64,000 nt of DNA, from NCBI RefSeq assembly GCF_019059575.1, contig NW_024881676.1, forward strand, positions 498,501-562,500, read 5' to 3'. The notes under the pieces are model-generated. The model was not told where the DNA came from and searched no databases. It saw nothing but the letters and a program-made list of their open reading frames with translations. The translations under genes and the position numbers were made by a program. Shown here piece after piece: positions 14,301 to 25,135 of this stretch (positions are counted from its first letter, which is position 1; each line of letters opens with the position of its first letter). The stretch is from Amphibalanus amphitrite. Lineage: Eukaryota > Arthropoda > Thecostraca > Balanomorpha > Balanidae.

Positions 14301-17300
14301 GTCATTGTGCAAAACCCATGCTCTCCCGGTGACCACTTTTTATTAGTCAGTGGGGCCATTACATGATTTAATCCATTCGTGATTCGGATAGTGATTGTTA
14401 TCACTAAGGGCCACCACGTTCTGAAGGAGCTTGCACGTACCCAGTCAATGTAAACTCTCGGCCAAGGCCAGAAGACTCTACTCCTCATCCCTCTCAGTAA
14501 GTAGGTATTATCCAGCTGCAGGTAAACCCACTTCCGCGGCGGTAGCTGCACAAGGGCACACCTATTAGAATGATACGGAGGTGCGCGCTTCCGCGATTTC
14601 AGGATATAGCACGTTTAGGCTCATATTTGCTAAACTTAGCAAAACTAGGAGCAGTCAAATTCAAGGGTCTGCGGTCTTCGGTTACTGGTTAGTAAGCAGA
14701 TCATTCACAGACCTCGACATCCTAGCCCACCGTCAAGTGCAAATCTCTCCGCCGATGGAATAATGGAATAATAGCCAGGGAATAACTAATTCTCACTGGC
14801 TGGACTATCAGCATTGAGCAGTGACAGCCGGGGACAGGGCGAGGGACGAATGGACGGGCTCTGGGCAGTGACAGCCGGAGCCGAGCGGGCATGAAGACGA
14901 CGCAGGCAGGATAGGAAGCCGCCGCGTCAGGTCCAGGTGCGTTCTGAAGGCGGACGTCGCTGTCACCTGGCCGCCGCCGATCACTGATGACGCCGCCATT
15001 GTCCCGATGACGGCGCGCCAATTGGGCGTCATTAGCGCCGGGCCACAACGGAGGGGCCCGTGGGGTAGTTTGGCGGGGACCAGGGACTTGGATAGACAGC
15101 AGGGGTGGGAGGAACAACAGGAGGTTCGACAGAAGAGTTCAACGCGTAAACGGGATATATTGACAACTGACCATGACAGTTAACATAGATCACATGAAGT
15201 AATTAATCTATGAAATTAATTAATGTCGACTACTGCAGGGCAGTTACCGTTACCTGTCACTGAGCACGAGCGTACCACTTTTGGAGCACGAATAATGCGC
15301 GTGGATGCCGCATAACATTAGCTCAGCTCTCAGATAAGATAAAAACGAAAGCAGGAAATCACGTGTGTGCCAAGGACGTCTTAAAACAAATGTCACAATA
15401 TCCTGATGGCACGTAAGTCCCCTCACGACGTAAAACCTTATTAACAGTTTACGACGAAAAAGAGGTCGCTATCTCGATCAGTTATACGGCATTCCAAACC
15501 ACTCAAATTGTTTTGCAGCAGCATCCATTAGACAAATAAACACCAGCTGTCTAACCGTAACAGACATGAGACAGGCAAATAAACAGTAAACGTTTAATGC
15601 ACATGTGAATGAATAAGTGAATAAGCGAAAAACGAATGGAAGAATGAATGAATAAATGAATGAATGAATGGCGGGGAAGAAAAGAGAAACAACGAAATAA
15701 CAAGATGCCGGCATTCCCAGACAACGACTTAAAGGAAAAATGTACACGCAAGACAATTTTCTTCAATTGGACACATATCTTTGTCTTCAAAGTAACCAGG
15801 CGATGCCGGAATGCTTTCATGCAGCAGCTGCCAGTGAAGTCGCGAGAGAGAGCAAGTATGCGAGAGTGAACAGACCGGTCCTGTGCCCCAAATAAACCGG
15901 CACTTCTCCGACGCGGCCGGCTGTCGGCACAACTGGCACCCACGACATGTCATTCGACACTGGCTATACCACGACGGGTACGCGACATTATTTCCACGCC
16001 GAGCCGAGTTGATGTCTCTTTTTACTCTTAACGCTAGCAGATCGAGATAAGCCACCAGTTTAAGAGAATACGGAAGGGTGCCTTAATGTAAGTTTGTTTC
16101 CACGATCCGTTGAGCGCAGCACTTTCCCGCTCCCCTCCGTCTGTCTTTGGCAGACGACGCGACGGAGAGCGTGGAGGGAGGCAGAAAAGTGTTTACGCTT
16201 ACCGAGACGACGCAGGCCCCCCAGACGAGCGTCCGCCCGCAGCTCCGCCGCTGCGACTAACGAATGGGATGCTATCTATCAGAGTAGGTTTACAGCTCCT
16301 GATACAAGGCTGACGTCCGTGTAATGACGTACAAAAGAGACAGCATTTTCATGTAAGGTTTCACTTGATAGATGACGTCAAACATTTAAAAAATAAAATA
16401 TGAATTTAGTCACCTTATAATCATATATATTATCTGGATCGATGCATGGGCGATCACAGAAGTCCACAACAATAAAATTAAGAGCGACGACATACATTGC
16501 GTAATGACGGCCTTCCCTTAAAATTTACACGACCCGTATCACCTGTGTACCGATCCCCACCCGATAACTGGGTTCCTTTAGCACCAATTTGGTGACGGGC
16601 CGAGCCCGTCCAACCGGTCAGAGAGTGGAGGATCCTGACCGGACGGACCCCCGCGTCATCGTTCTCTCCGAGAGCTAATCAAGTCAGACGGGAGAGAGTG
16701 GGATCCGGTAGTGACCACGGGAGCTGGTCGGGCAGAGTCGTTTGATTAGATTTCGCTAGATGACGATGTCAAGCATTCGCACAAGGGACTAAGATGCGCT
16801 AATTCGGCCGTCTTTAGCTCTCCCCGGTCACCAGAATCAAAAAGTACAGAACTTCCACTTTCGCCGTAGAGAGGTAAGTCGTAACCACAATGAAGGACGG
16901 TAGCCTAACTTCGCTCCTTTCATTGCTAGCATCCACTGACGACCATGCCCAAACTACCAACCCGCCAATCCATCAAGCACCTCCCAGCAGACAGCTCCTG
17001 TCCCAATCCCACCTCTCCCACCCCTGACAGCCGCGGCATATCCCCATCGACCGACCCACGACATCTCCCCATTGACCGTCCCCATCTAACGGTGAGTCTG
17101 CCGCCCTGTCCGGCTGCACCGTGCCCCGATACGGTACCTCTCTCCACCGGTCGTGACCCGTCTGAGACGGGGACGGAGCTGGAGAGGGAGGCGACTGGGA
17201 ACTCCGCTCAGAAGGTTCCCCGAACTCAGTGCCGGACACACCAGACTGGCACAACACTGGCCGGTGGCTAGTTGGTCCAGATTACAACCAGGTTAGTGCT

Positions 17301-20300
17301 GTTGATTAGTGCAGTCAGTCATGCATCATTTGCACACCGTACTGAGATAAACCAGTTTTCGTCTAACCTCTCCCGAATACTGTTCGTTAATTACCTCAGC
17401 ATCGTACAGCTCTGCACCTGATGCCTGACACCATCGCAACCTCCCACTGCTCAATTTTCTTTTGCACCAAACTTTCTCGGCGAAAATCGACGATTCGAGG
17501 ACTGAAGACCCATGAAACTTTTTTAGCATCGCATGACGCACGAAATCCTCAGACGCACAATCAGTGCCCGTCAGTCTCACATCAGCAGCACAGTCATCAG
17601 CACATCAGCGCGTCATCACTGCAGCAGCGCGTCATCACCGCAGCCTCACCGAACAATTAGGACCCCTGGGGCCGTCATCGGCGCGCCGCGTGCGATGACG
17701 CCCGGTCACCGGCGTCGTGGCGGCGGCGGCGGCGGCGACCAGTGACCCACATGGGCCGGGTCGCTGTCCGGTCGGCCGGGCCCCGCCGGCACTGGGCTGC
17801 ATCCAGCCCAGTGCGGGGGCGAGCAGCTGCCACCATCCGTATTTGGACCGACCCCGGCGGCGCAGAGGGTTCATGCAACAGTGGCGTAGACAGCAGTGGA
17901 GATCGTGGTGATTGGGTTAGCAGGCAAGGGGTTCCTGGGAGTACATATATGATAGCTACCTAAGAGCTGCGGCCTGCGAACCTCTCCGAACCATTTCTGT
18001 CCCACTTTGTTATGTATATGTATGTTCTTATATCAAAGAAAGAACAATGCGGCACAGTTTGCGCACCTCATTGCAGGCTTGTTAGTGACCGCGCAATGTG
18101 CAGCCCACTGGGAGCCACATACAGCGACAAAACGGCAGCTGATTGGCCAATTAGTACCGGCTGCTGCGCGTCGTGACAGTCAGAGACGATGACTGACCTA
18201 CACAGGAGTGAGTCACACAGGCGAATAAATAACGAGACAGGTCAACGCTCCATCACGGGCCACTCTACGAACGGTTAGTCATAGAGCTCGTCCGAAAATG
18301 CTTTCTCCGCGCCAAGAACGCAGCCAGTTTATCATCCTACAAAGACTGGACATCGATAATCCTGCTGGGTTGAATCGAGGCGAGTTGCATTGCAACATAT
18401 TGTGCAGCGGCGTCCTCAGACGATAGGTCAGTAGCGCCACTCTGAGAGTGAATGACCATCGCTCCTGGGATGTGGGTTGTACGGGGCAGCGATGGTTTAC
18501 CGAAGGGTCACTGGGGGGCTCGGCGCTGCTTTACCGAACGATTACCAACGGTTCGCCTTAGGGTCATCGGGGACTCACAAATACTGGACCAAAGGACCAC
18601 AACACTTTGCACGTGTTGACTCGTAACTAGTTCACGAGAGCTTTCAGTTTTACGGAATGTTTAGCGAGGATCTGTTCACTGGGTGTTTGCTGTAAGTACA
18701 TCAACGATTCAACGAGTTACCAAAGGACTCGGACAAAAACACACCAATCAACGGCCTACATACACCATCGAGCTTATAGGCCGAGAGCTGCTGCAGCCAA
18801 TCCCGGGCAGCCAAGCTCGGATCAAAGCGTCAGCCCAATCACCCTTCTGGTCAGAGGCTGGGGTTCGAGGAACGCCGGGCAACTTATCCAGGACTTGCGC
18901 CGCACGCGAGACGGGTTCGCAGACTCCATTGATTGCATGTTCCGGGAGGGCCACTGCTCATTACGATCACGTTTTGGAGTGGTATTGGATTGTTCCAGCT
19001 GGACGCTAGTAAACTGGGGTCGCTTGGTAAGCGCTGAAAATGTTGACAACGCTCAAGTAAGGAATCAGATTTATCCAGCGGCGTCTAGATATGGTCTGGA
19101 TGCATCAAACGAGTGTTCAATCCGTGTGCAGTGTTCTTGGAAAACTCCTAAAAAGAATAGAAAGGCATTCAATTTCGAGTCACTATGCACAGAAGTGGCT
19201 GCGTCTACCTGCCACGGGTCGCAGGTATATGACGCAGCCCTGTCCCAAACGAGCGCTGATCATGATTCGTAATGCGCTCATGGACAAAAATAATCCGTAA
19301 CGCCACTTGTCAAATTATGCTCCGATGACGCATACCGAATCATTCCGTGAAGACCCAGTCAGTTTCCCATCAGCACCGATCAGGTCGATGATCGTTTCAA
19401 GATGACCCTGACGAGTTGGACTTAAAATCCAGGAAATTGCGCATCACATCATCGATGAGTGAGTGACTAACGATTAGGAATTTTGATCCGAATCCACGCA
19501 CGCGTTTCTGCTATAATTTCCCACACGCAACATGTAGGCATAACATGATTCATCATCTCAGCATATTCATCGTCCTGCAGAAAATGTCTGCGAAGTGTAC
19601 GGCCGATCGTCAGGTAGCAAGTTACTCCAAGCTGCCAAGACGAAATCCGCACGCTGCCTCCGTCAATCAAACACCCACTAAATCAGAGACACCGGTACGG
19701 TCTACAAGCACCGTCGGCCCTATTATATCACCACCGTCAGATCGGAGTCGACGGCGGCGGTCGGTGCCAGCCGGGTGCGGCGATTTACGCCCCGGATGAC
19801 ATGTTTATGGGCCGGCGGCGCCCAGTCGGGTCCATCTGTCAGCCCAGAGCCCACCCCGTGCCGACCGAAATAGTGGCAGCGGCACAGCGGCGACCGAAAT
19901 ACCGCCGGCCGCACACCCACACTCACTCATGGTCAAGGTCAGGTCGCCGCTCGACCACGGCCGGGGATCAGCATTGAGCAGGTCGGAGACGCTCTATTCA
20001 GATATCGGAAAATTTTGTTGTATGGCCCGAAAAGATGTTGATTATAAAGACCGCAACAATGGCAAAAGACGAAGTACCTATGTATAACATGCCTGTGTTA
20101 TGATTAACTGGTTCCCAATCATTATGAGACTTTTAATTGACAGGCATTTGAAAATTAGACAAACATACCTAGATGTTTATTTCTGCGAATACAGCGTTGA
20201 AGTCCATAAATTCATCACCGGTCGGCGGCCATTATAGTTCTGAGCTAGATCTAAACGGCTATTGTCATGTTTAACAATCGCTTCACGTCAGTCATTCGAT

Positions 20301-22450
20301 GTCGTAATGCCCTTTGTATTCATCTGTCATTTTCCCGTCAGAGTATGCACTTATGTCTTACATAAATCACACCAAAAACCCGTCTTCCTATAAGTCACTG
20401 CCCTCGACCTTTGCCCGATAACGAACACCGGAACATCGGAACTCAACATGCACCCGGGACAAACCATTGCCATGGTGACGTAACCATGACGTCACGACCA
20501 CCGTGCCGGCTTCAGTCGGACACCGCTCGCTGGTCTCACGCTCAGTGCACTCTGTGGAGATGCACAGCCCAGGCACGCGTGATGAACCGCTCTGAGCCCG
20601 GATTTGGACGTGTTTTGGCATCTGCCAGCCGACTCCCTCTGTGGTGGTGGCGATATAAAACACGCGCCTGAGTGCCAGCGCGTGGGGAGAGTCCGTGCGA
20701 TGAGACTAGGCTGATTCTTTGTCTCTTTTTTTCTGTATCTAAAGAAAGTGCCAGCATAAGACTGCGCAACCATGTCAATTGTCAGTGGTTTAGAGAGTCA
20801 GGGGACCCAATTATCAGTCAGTTATTCTACGTCGATATCTTGGAGTGCCAGCCTTGATCACAGCCCCGCGTGGGTCGTCGCCACCTCAGGCCAACTCGGT
20901 GTGTGTTCTTTCTCGACACATGTGCCGCCCGCAACGGTAGCGTCATCCACAACGGCGTGTTCATGAGTCACACGCAATCCACACCACACGGGCAGGAAAG
21001 GAAACACCACACAGGGAGAAAAGGACATGCCACACAGCGAGCCGCGAGAGATGGACGAACACAGCGTACACCGAGGGACATCATGGTGCCAGTACTGTTT
21101 CGCTCCCTCAAAATGGTTGCAAATTAGGCGCAAACTCGGCGACACCTTGCATGCAATAACGCTGCAGTGCGTTCAATCAATGGGGTCATGAAGATCACGA
21201 AACATGAACGGAAATTCATTTGAGACTAGCAGCGCTGCTGAGACAAATTCGAGGTGTGATTATCCACGGCAATGAGAATGATTCTCAAACCAAGAGAAAA
21301 CATTTCACCTGGTGCGATACCGTAAACTACCCTAACCCAAAGGACGAAGCAGAAACAATGAAAAACAGCATATGATCACGCTATGCTGACGTTCATGGAA
21401 AAGAAGGGATGAAGCCCTTTTGATGTTGAGCTTGGAACAATATCTGTTTCACAAAACTCTGAGGAACTCACGTTTTCCAGGACTTTAGTTCACTTCAAAC
21501 AAACCAAACACTAGAACACGCGTCTCGCCAGTCAGTCAAAGTCCGCCGTCTTTTCGGCGAATATCTCCGTGCCTGAGACGAGCCACCGTGCCGCTGACAA
21601 GTGTCGAGCACCTGGCTCTCTGTCACGTCCGATCCTGTCCAATCCCGTCAGAACGTGTACTATCTCAGGACTGTCCTCGTGCTCACACATCCAGACGGCT
21701 CAACTTCCGGGGGAGGGGGAGGGGGGATTGACCAGTGTCTGACCTGACACAGGTGGTCACCAGTCATCACACCGCAGAACGGACTGGACGGAACAGCGAG
21801 ACAATTGTTCTGGCATTTAACAGCAGCCAGAGGGGAAAGGTCATCACTGCATCTCAACGGTTCAGTTAATTCATTAAAAATATGAAGAAGTCAGTAATCA
21901 TTTCATCAGAACAGTGCAGCTGCAGCCGGAAATAATACAGGTTGTAACACTTAGTGACACTATCAGTGTGCCGAGCGACAAAGGCAAAAGGATGGACCGA
22001 CAGCCAGTTATATTGTCAGTGACAAGGCTGTCAAAAGCAGTTGACAGACAAATCAACTGTCAGTCTCCTGAGTAGGCAGATCCACCGACCAGACAGACAC
22101 TATCCACTCGCATCTCTGTTTACGCGTACGCTATCTGCCCTTCAATTCACGCGTTCGCGTTCGTACACTGGCCGTTTGTTGGCAGCAATAACAGAGAGAG
22201 AATTCGCTCTCAGTTCCCACTCTGAGGCGGCCCGGTAAAAAACTGACAGCGCCGGGGAGCTGACTTCATCCGTCCGCCCGTCTGTCTGTCTGTCTCTGTC
22301 TGCCCATCCTGCGGTTGGTGTGAGGTGCGCTTTTGTTTGAAACGGTGCGGTTGTGGGAAGGGCGGTGCACGTTGCACAGCAGCAGCGAGTTCTACGCACG
22401 ACTGTACGATTTTGTGCGCCCGTCTGTCTTTGACAACCGGCCATATTCAG
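11341..22450. other. Gene-poor stretch upstream of the Ly6 gene
   Basis: No gene is recognised. The stretch is moderately GC-rich and low in stop codons, so chance frames overlap on both strands. Visible simple sequence: a G-run at about 12402-12414, (GAAT)n at 15645-15670, imperfect CATCAGCA/GCAGCG repeats at 17575-17645, (GGC)n at 17718-17738, a G-run near 21715-21727 and a CTGT-rich tract at 22268-22295. No inverted-repeat element with a target duplication was found by eye. Confidence 0.45.
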
Positions 22451-22750
22451 ACATCCCGTCCTGTAGTTATAAATGGACAAGTATTGTATCGAGAGTACAT
22501 GAACCTCCAGGCTCCACGAATCAAACTATTAAAACAGTTACATTTAAGGCGTACCGGTTTCGTCTATTGACTTCTTCAGCGCCGTATGGCGCTGAAGAAG
22601 TCAATAGACGAAACCGGTACGCCTTAAATCGAGAGTACTAGGCGCTGAAGAAGTCAATAGACGAAACCGGTACGCCTTAAATGTAACTGTTTTAATAGTT
22701 TGATTCGTGGAGCCTGGAGGTTCATGTACTCTCGATACATCCCGTCCTGT
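22451..22750. repeat. Perfect foldback: 97-bp arms with flanking 14-bp direct repeats
   Basis: Bases 22487-22583 and 22641-22737 are exact reverse complements over all 97 positions. The 57-bp spacer contains a third copy of the inner arm (22588-22629), which pairs immediately with the first arm across the 4-base loop GTAT. It then jumps to CGAGAGTAC in the orientation of the outer left arm, a signature of template switching. The whole unit is bracketed by the direct repeat ACATCCCGTCCTGT (22451-22464 and 22737-22750), which looks like a target-site duplication. It could be a recently inserted foldback element, a retro-inserted hairpin RNA, or a replication or assembly artefact. No coding function is suggested. 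Confidence 0.85.
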
Positions 22751-23648
22751 CCAGTGTCCAGTCCTCTGTCATGTCCTACACGGTCAGTTGTCCTGTCTTG
22801 TTCTGTCTAAGTCACGCGTCTTGTCCTGTCTTGTCCCATCTGTCATGCCATGCCACGTCCTATCCAAGCTCTCGCCTCGCCTGTCCCCAATACGCACGCC
22901 TCTCCCCAGGCAGTGGGAGCGGCAAGTGCACCGATCTGCAGCCAGTGTGAGTGAGTGCGGTTGCGTGGCCGGGGTTTGTGATGTGACAAATGGCAGTCTG
23001 TCAGTGGCAGGGGCTGTGCGGGAGACGGATGACCGAACCCTCCCAGTCGGTCACAGCTGCAGGCACAGACGGAGAAACAGACCCGCAGCGCTGCAGCTGC
23101 ACACACTCAGCAACGAGGCCAAAAAGCAGCCGGCTTTGTACCGAAACGGGGAAAAGTAACACATCACTAATTATAACAAGCAGGGATGCATGCCGTGTTT
23201 GCTTTCTGAGCTTCTGTTTAGTTTTAATTTCTGAGCAATTGTTGTGTAAACGAGCAAAAACGTTTTATTCGCAAATTACTGAGCCAATGGAAATACAGAT
23301 AGATATACCTTATATCGCAATGTCTCAGTTCGCATTTCAGTCAGATCAGAGCAGACCATAGAATAAACAAGACAGCACACGTATAATGCATCATAAGGGA
23401 TTTTACATCTCAGCTATCACAAACGCCAGCTCCGTCTAGCCATGTGTGTAATCCCGGCATGTCGGCAACGGCATGCATGCACTTATATCTTTATCTCGCC
23501 ATCATCCGTGCCACCCGGTCGCAGTGGGCGGCAGCCGCCACCGCCGCCGCCGCCGCCGCCGCCAGACCGTCAGTCGCGCTCGAGCCGCCGAGTAGTGCGG
23601 GCGCCGCCGCCGCGGCTGCCACCCCCGCTTCCACCACGTGCCGTGCCG
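22751..23648. other. Immediate upstream region / probable 5' UTR of the Ly6 gene
   Basis: The first part (22751-22870) is a degenerate GTCCTGTC/TTGTCC repeat tract. Before the Ly6 start codon lies a (GCC)n tract at about 23537-23564 followed by GC-rich sequence, consistent with a 5' untranslated region. No convincing TATA box or initiator could be assigned, so the transcription start is not placed. Confidence 0.4.
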
Positions 23649-23736
23649 ATGTCGCCCCGCCGGGAGGGCGGCGTGAACGTCGCCGTGCTGCTAGCACTGC
23701 CACTGCTGCTACTGCTGCTGCTGCCCATTGTCAGAG
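23649..23736 (+). CDS. Ly6/uPAR (three-finger) protein, exon 1: signal peptide
   Basis: This exon starts at ATG 23649 and encodes residues 1-29 plus one base. A short basic start (MSPRREGG) is followed by a long leucine core (VLLALPLLLLLLLPIV), a classic secretory signal peptide with likely cleavage near the exon junction. The donor AG|GTGAGT is strong, and phase 1 matches exon 2. The full protein is 185 residues over three exons: signal peptide, a cysteine-rich three-finger domain of about residues 35-160, and a hydrophobic C-terminal tail. Ly6 proteins of this layout are GPI-anchored cell-surface modulators of receptors, channels or junctions in arthropods (for example the quiver/sleepless and boudin groups). 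I cannot assign a subfamily, so no symbol is given. Start choice: this is the ATG nearest the hydrophobic core in frame; a signal peptide in one exon and the mature domain in the next is common in this family. Confidence 0.88.
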
Positions 23737-23816
23737 GTGAGTGTAAGAGGTGGGAGGCAGGGTATACGAGCTGAAGTGTGTATGTGTAAGGATGATCTGA
23801 GGGCTGTTCACGGACC

Positions 23817-23930
23817 CTGTGTGCGGTCGGACCGCACACAGCCTCCAAGCTCCGCCCACTGCGTCCCTACGTCAGCCTTGCGTCACCGCACACAGCGACC
23901 GCTGTGGCCGGTCGGGACTGGCCACAGCGG
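23817..23930. repeat. Two perfect hairpins just after the Ly6 exon 1 donor
   Basis: The first has 11-bp arms CTGTGTGCGGT / ACCGCACACAG around CGG (23817-23841). The second has 11-bp arms CCGCTGTGGCC (23899-23909) / GGCCACAGCGG (23920-23930) around a 10-base loop. Both lie within 200 bp of the donor and would form stable stems in the nascent transcript. Shared CCGCACACAGC segments suggest local duplication. Confidence 0.7.
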
Positions 23931-24136
23931 ACCGTCCACCGCACGCAGCCGTGACGTCAGAGCCACCTACCCATCCCCTACCCCCACGCCTGCTGGACGT
24001 ACCGCACACACCGCACGCAGCAGTGTGCGGTGCCCGTGAACACCCCTCGGGACTCGAACTGGATGCAGTCTTGGACCGGGTAGGCATATTAGACCGGATA
24101 GGCTAGTGAAGAAATACGTGAACTAGCACGTGCGCT

Positions 24137-24532
24137 ATTTGGGTTAGAGGTGGCAAAAGATGAAAATTTTGGGAACCAGACTCGAACCAGACCCGGCTGG
24201 ACATTTCTGGAACCAGTCGGACCCGGTATTAGTTGGACTCGGAACCAGTTGGACCCGTTCCCCAAAAGTCAATTAATACAAACTACTTGTTGGTATCATT
24301 AGTTGCATCATGTAAAACAGCCTATTTTCCACTGGGAATGCTCATGAGCTACTGTGTGCAAAGAAACATTCACTTCATTCACTTAATTCACTTCATATTT
24401 TGCAATAATGTGTAGTGTGCAAGATGTATAGTTTATGGTAGGACCCGGTTGGACCCGTCAGAAAATTTCCAGGAACCGGTCTGGACCCGGACCGGGTCCT
24501 CGGGTCCACAGTTTGCCACCTCTAATTTGGGT
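24137..24532. mobile_element. hAT-type MITE, 380 bp
   Basis: The element proper is 24145-24524. It has terminal inverted repeats TAGAGGTGGCAAA and an exact 8-bp duplication ATTTGGGT (24137-24144 and 24525-24532), which together identify the hAT superfamily. Subterminal regions at both ends carry repeated GGACCCGG / TTGGACCCG / GGAACC motifs in inverted orientation. The middle is AT-rich with a CATTCACTTCATT repeat. There is no coding capacity. Confidence 0.92.
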
Positions 24533-25009
24533 ATAAGCTGACACGGTATAGCTTCCTCGCGAGCTTTCTCTTCCACAAAGGTAAAAACAGCATCGCGGAC
24601 ATTCATCCGTCCGTTTGCAAAGACAATGGATTTAATCCACTGACAACTAAACGACGGCTTTTGCGTGACGCTGATTTTTAGTGCGTTTCTTCCCGGTCAG
24701 CATTTAGAGCATTCGATGCATTCGATTCCTTTAACCGAAGGCATTTACCGCTTTTGCAAGTCGCTATATCAGGATACAAAATGATTGCACCAGAGAAATT
24801 CCGTAAGTCGACCGACGCACACCAAAGTGCCAATCGACGCGCTCTTGAATCAGATGCCGGATAAACGGCGCCCATCCAGACCCTCCGTCTGCCGGACATG
24901 TTTTCTTTCTGTCTCCTAATTCGAACTAATGGTGTGTCCAACATCCACATAAGTTTTCCTCTGGTTCCTAATTTCGGCCGAGCACGGCGGCGTTTGTTGG
25001 ACTCTCCGT

Positions 25010-25135
25010 GTGTCCGGCGTGACTCCGTAACTCGTCGGGCGTAACTCCGTCCGTAACTCGTCGAGCGTAACTCCGTCCGTAACTCGTGGGGCGTAACTCC
25101 GTCCGTAACTCGTCGGGCGTAACTCCGTAACCCGG
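25010..25135. repeat. Minisatellite, about 27-bp unit
   Basis: Tandem units built from GTAACTCCGTCC and GTAACTCGTCGGGC alternate four to five times with small changes (for example CGAG or GGGG for CGGG). The array lies in Ly6 intron 1. It is open in more than one frame, which explains repetitive open frames on the minus strand there. Confidence 0.8.

Noticed and set aside
18395-18425. Ankyrin-like TPLH reading on the minus strand
   Set aside because: The surrounding residues (NMLQCNSPRF) do not follow the ankyrin consensus and there are no splice signals or neighbouring repeats, so it is not a missing ANKFY1 exon.
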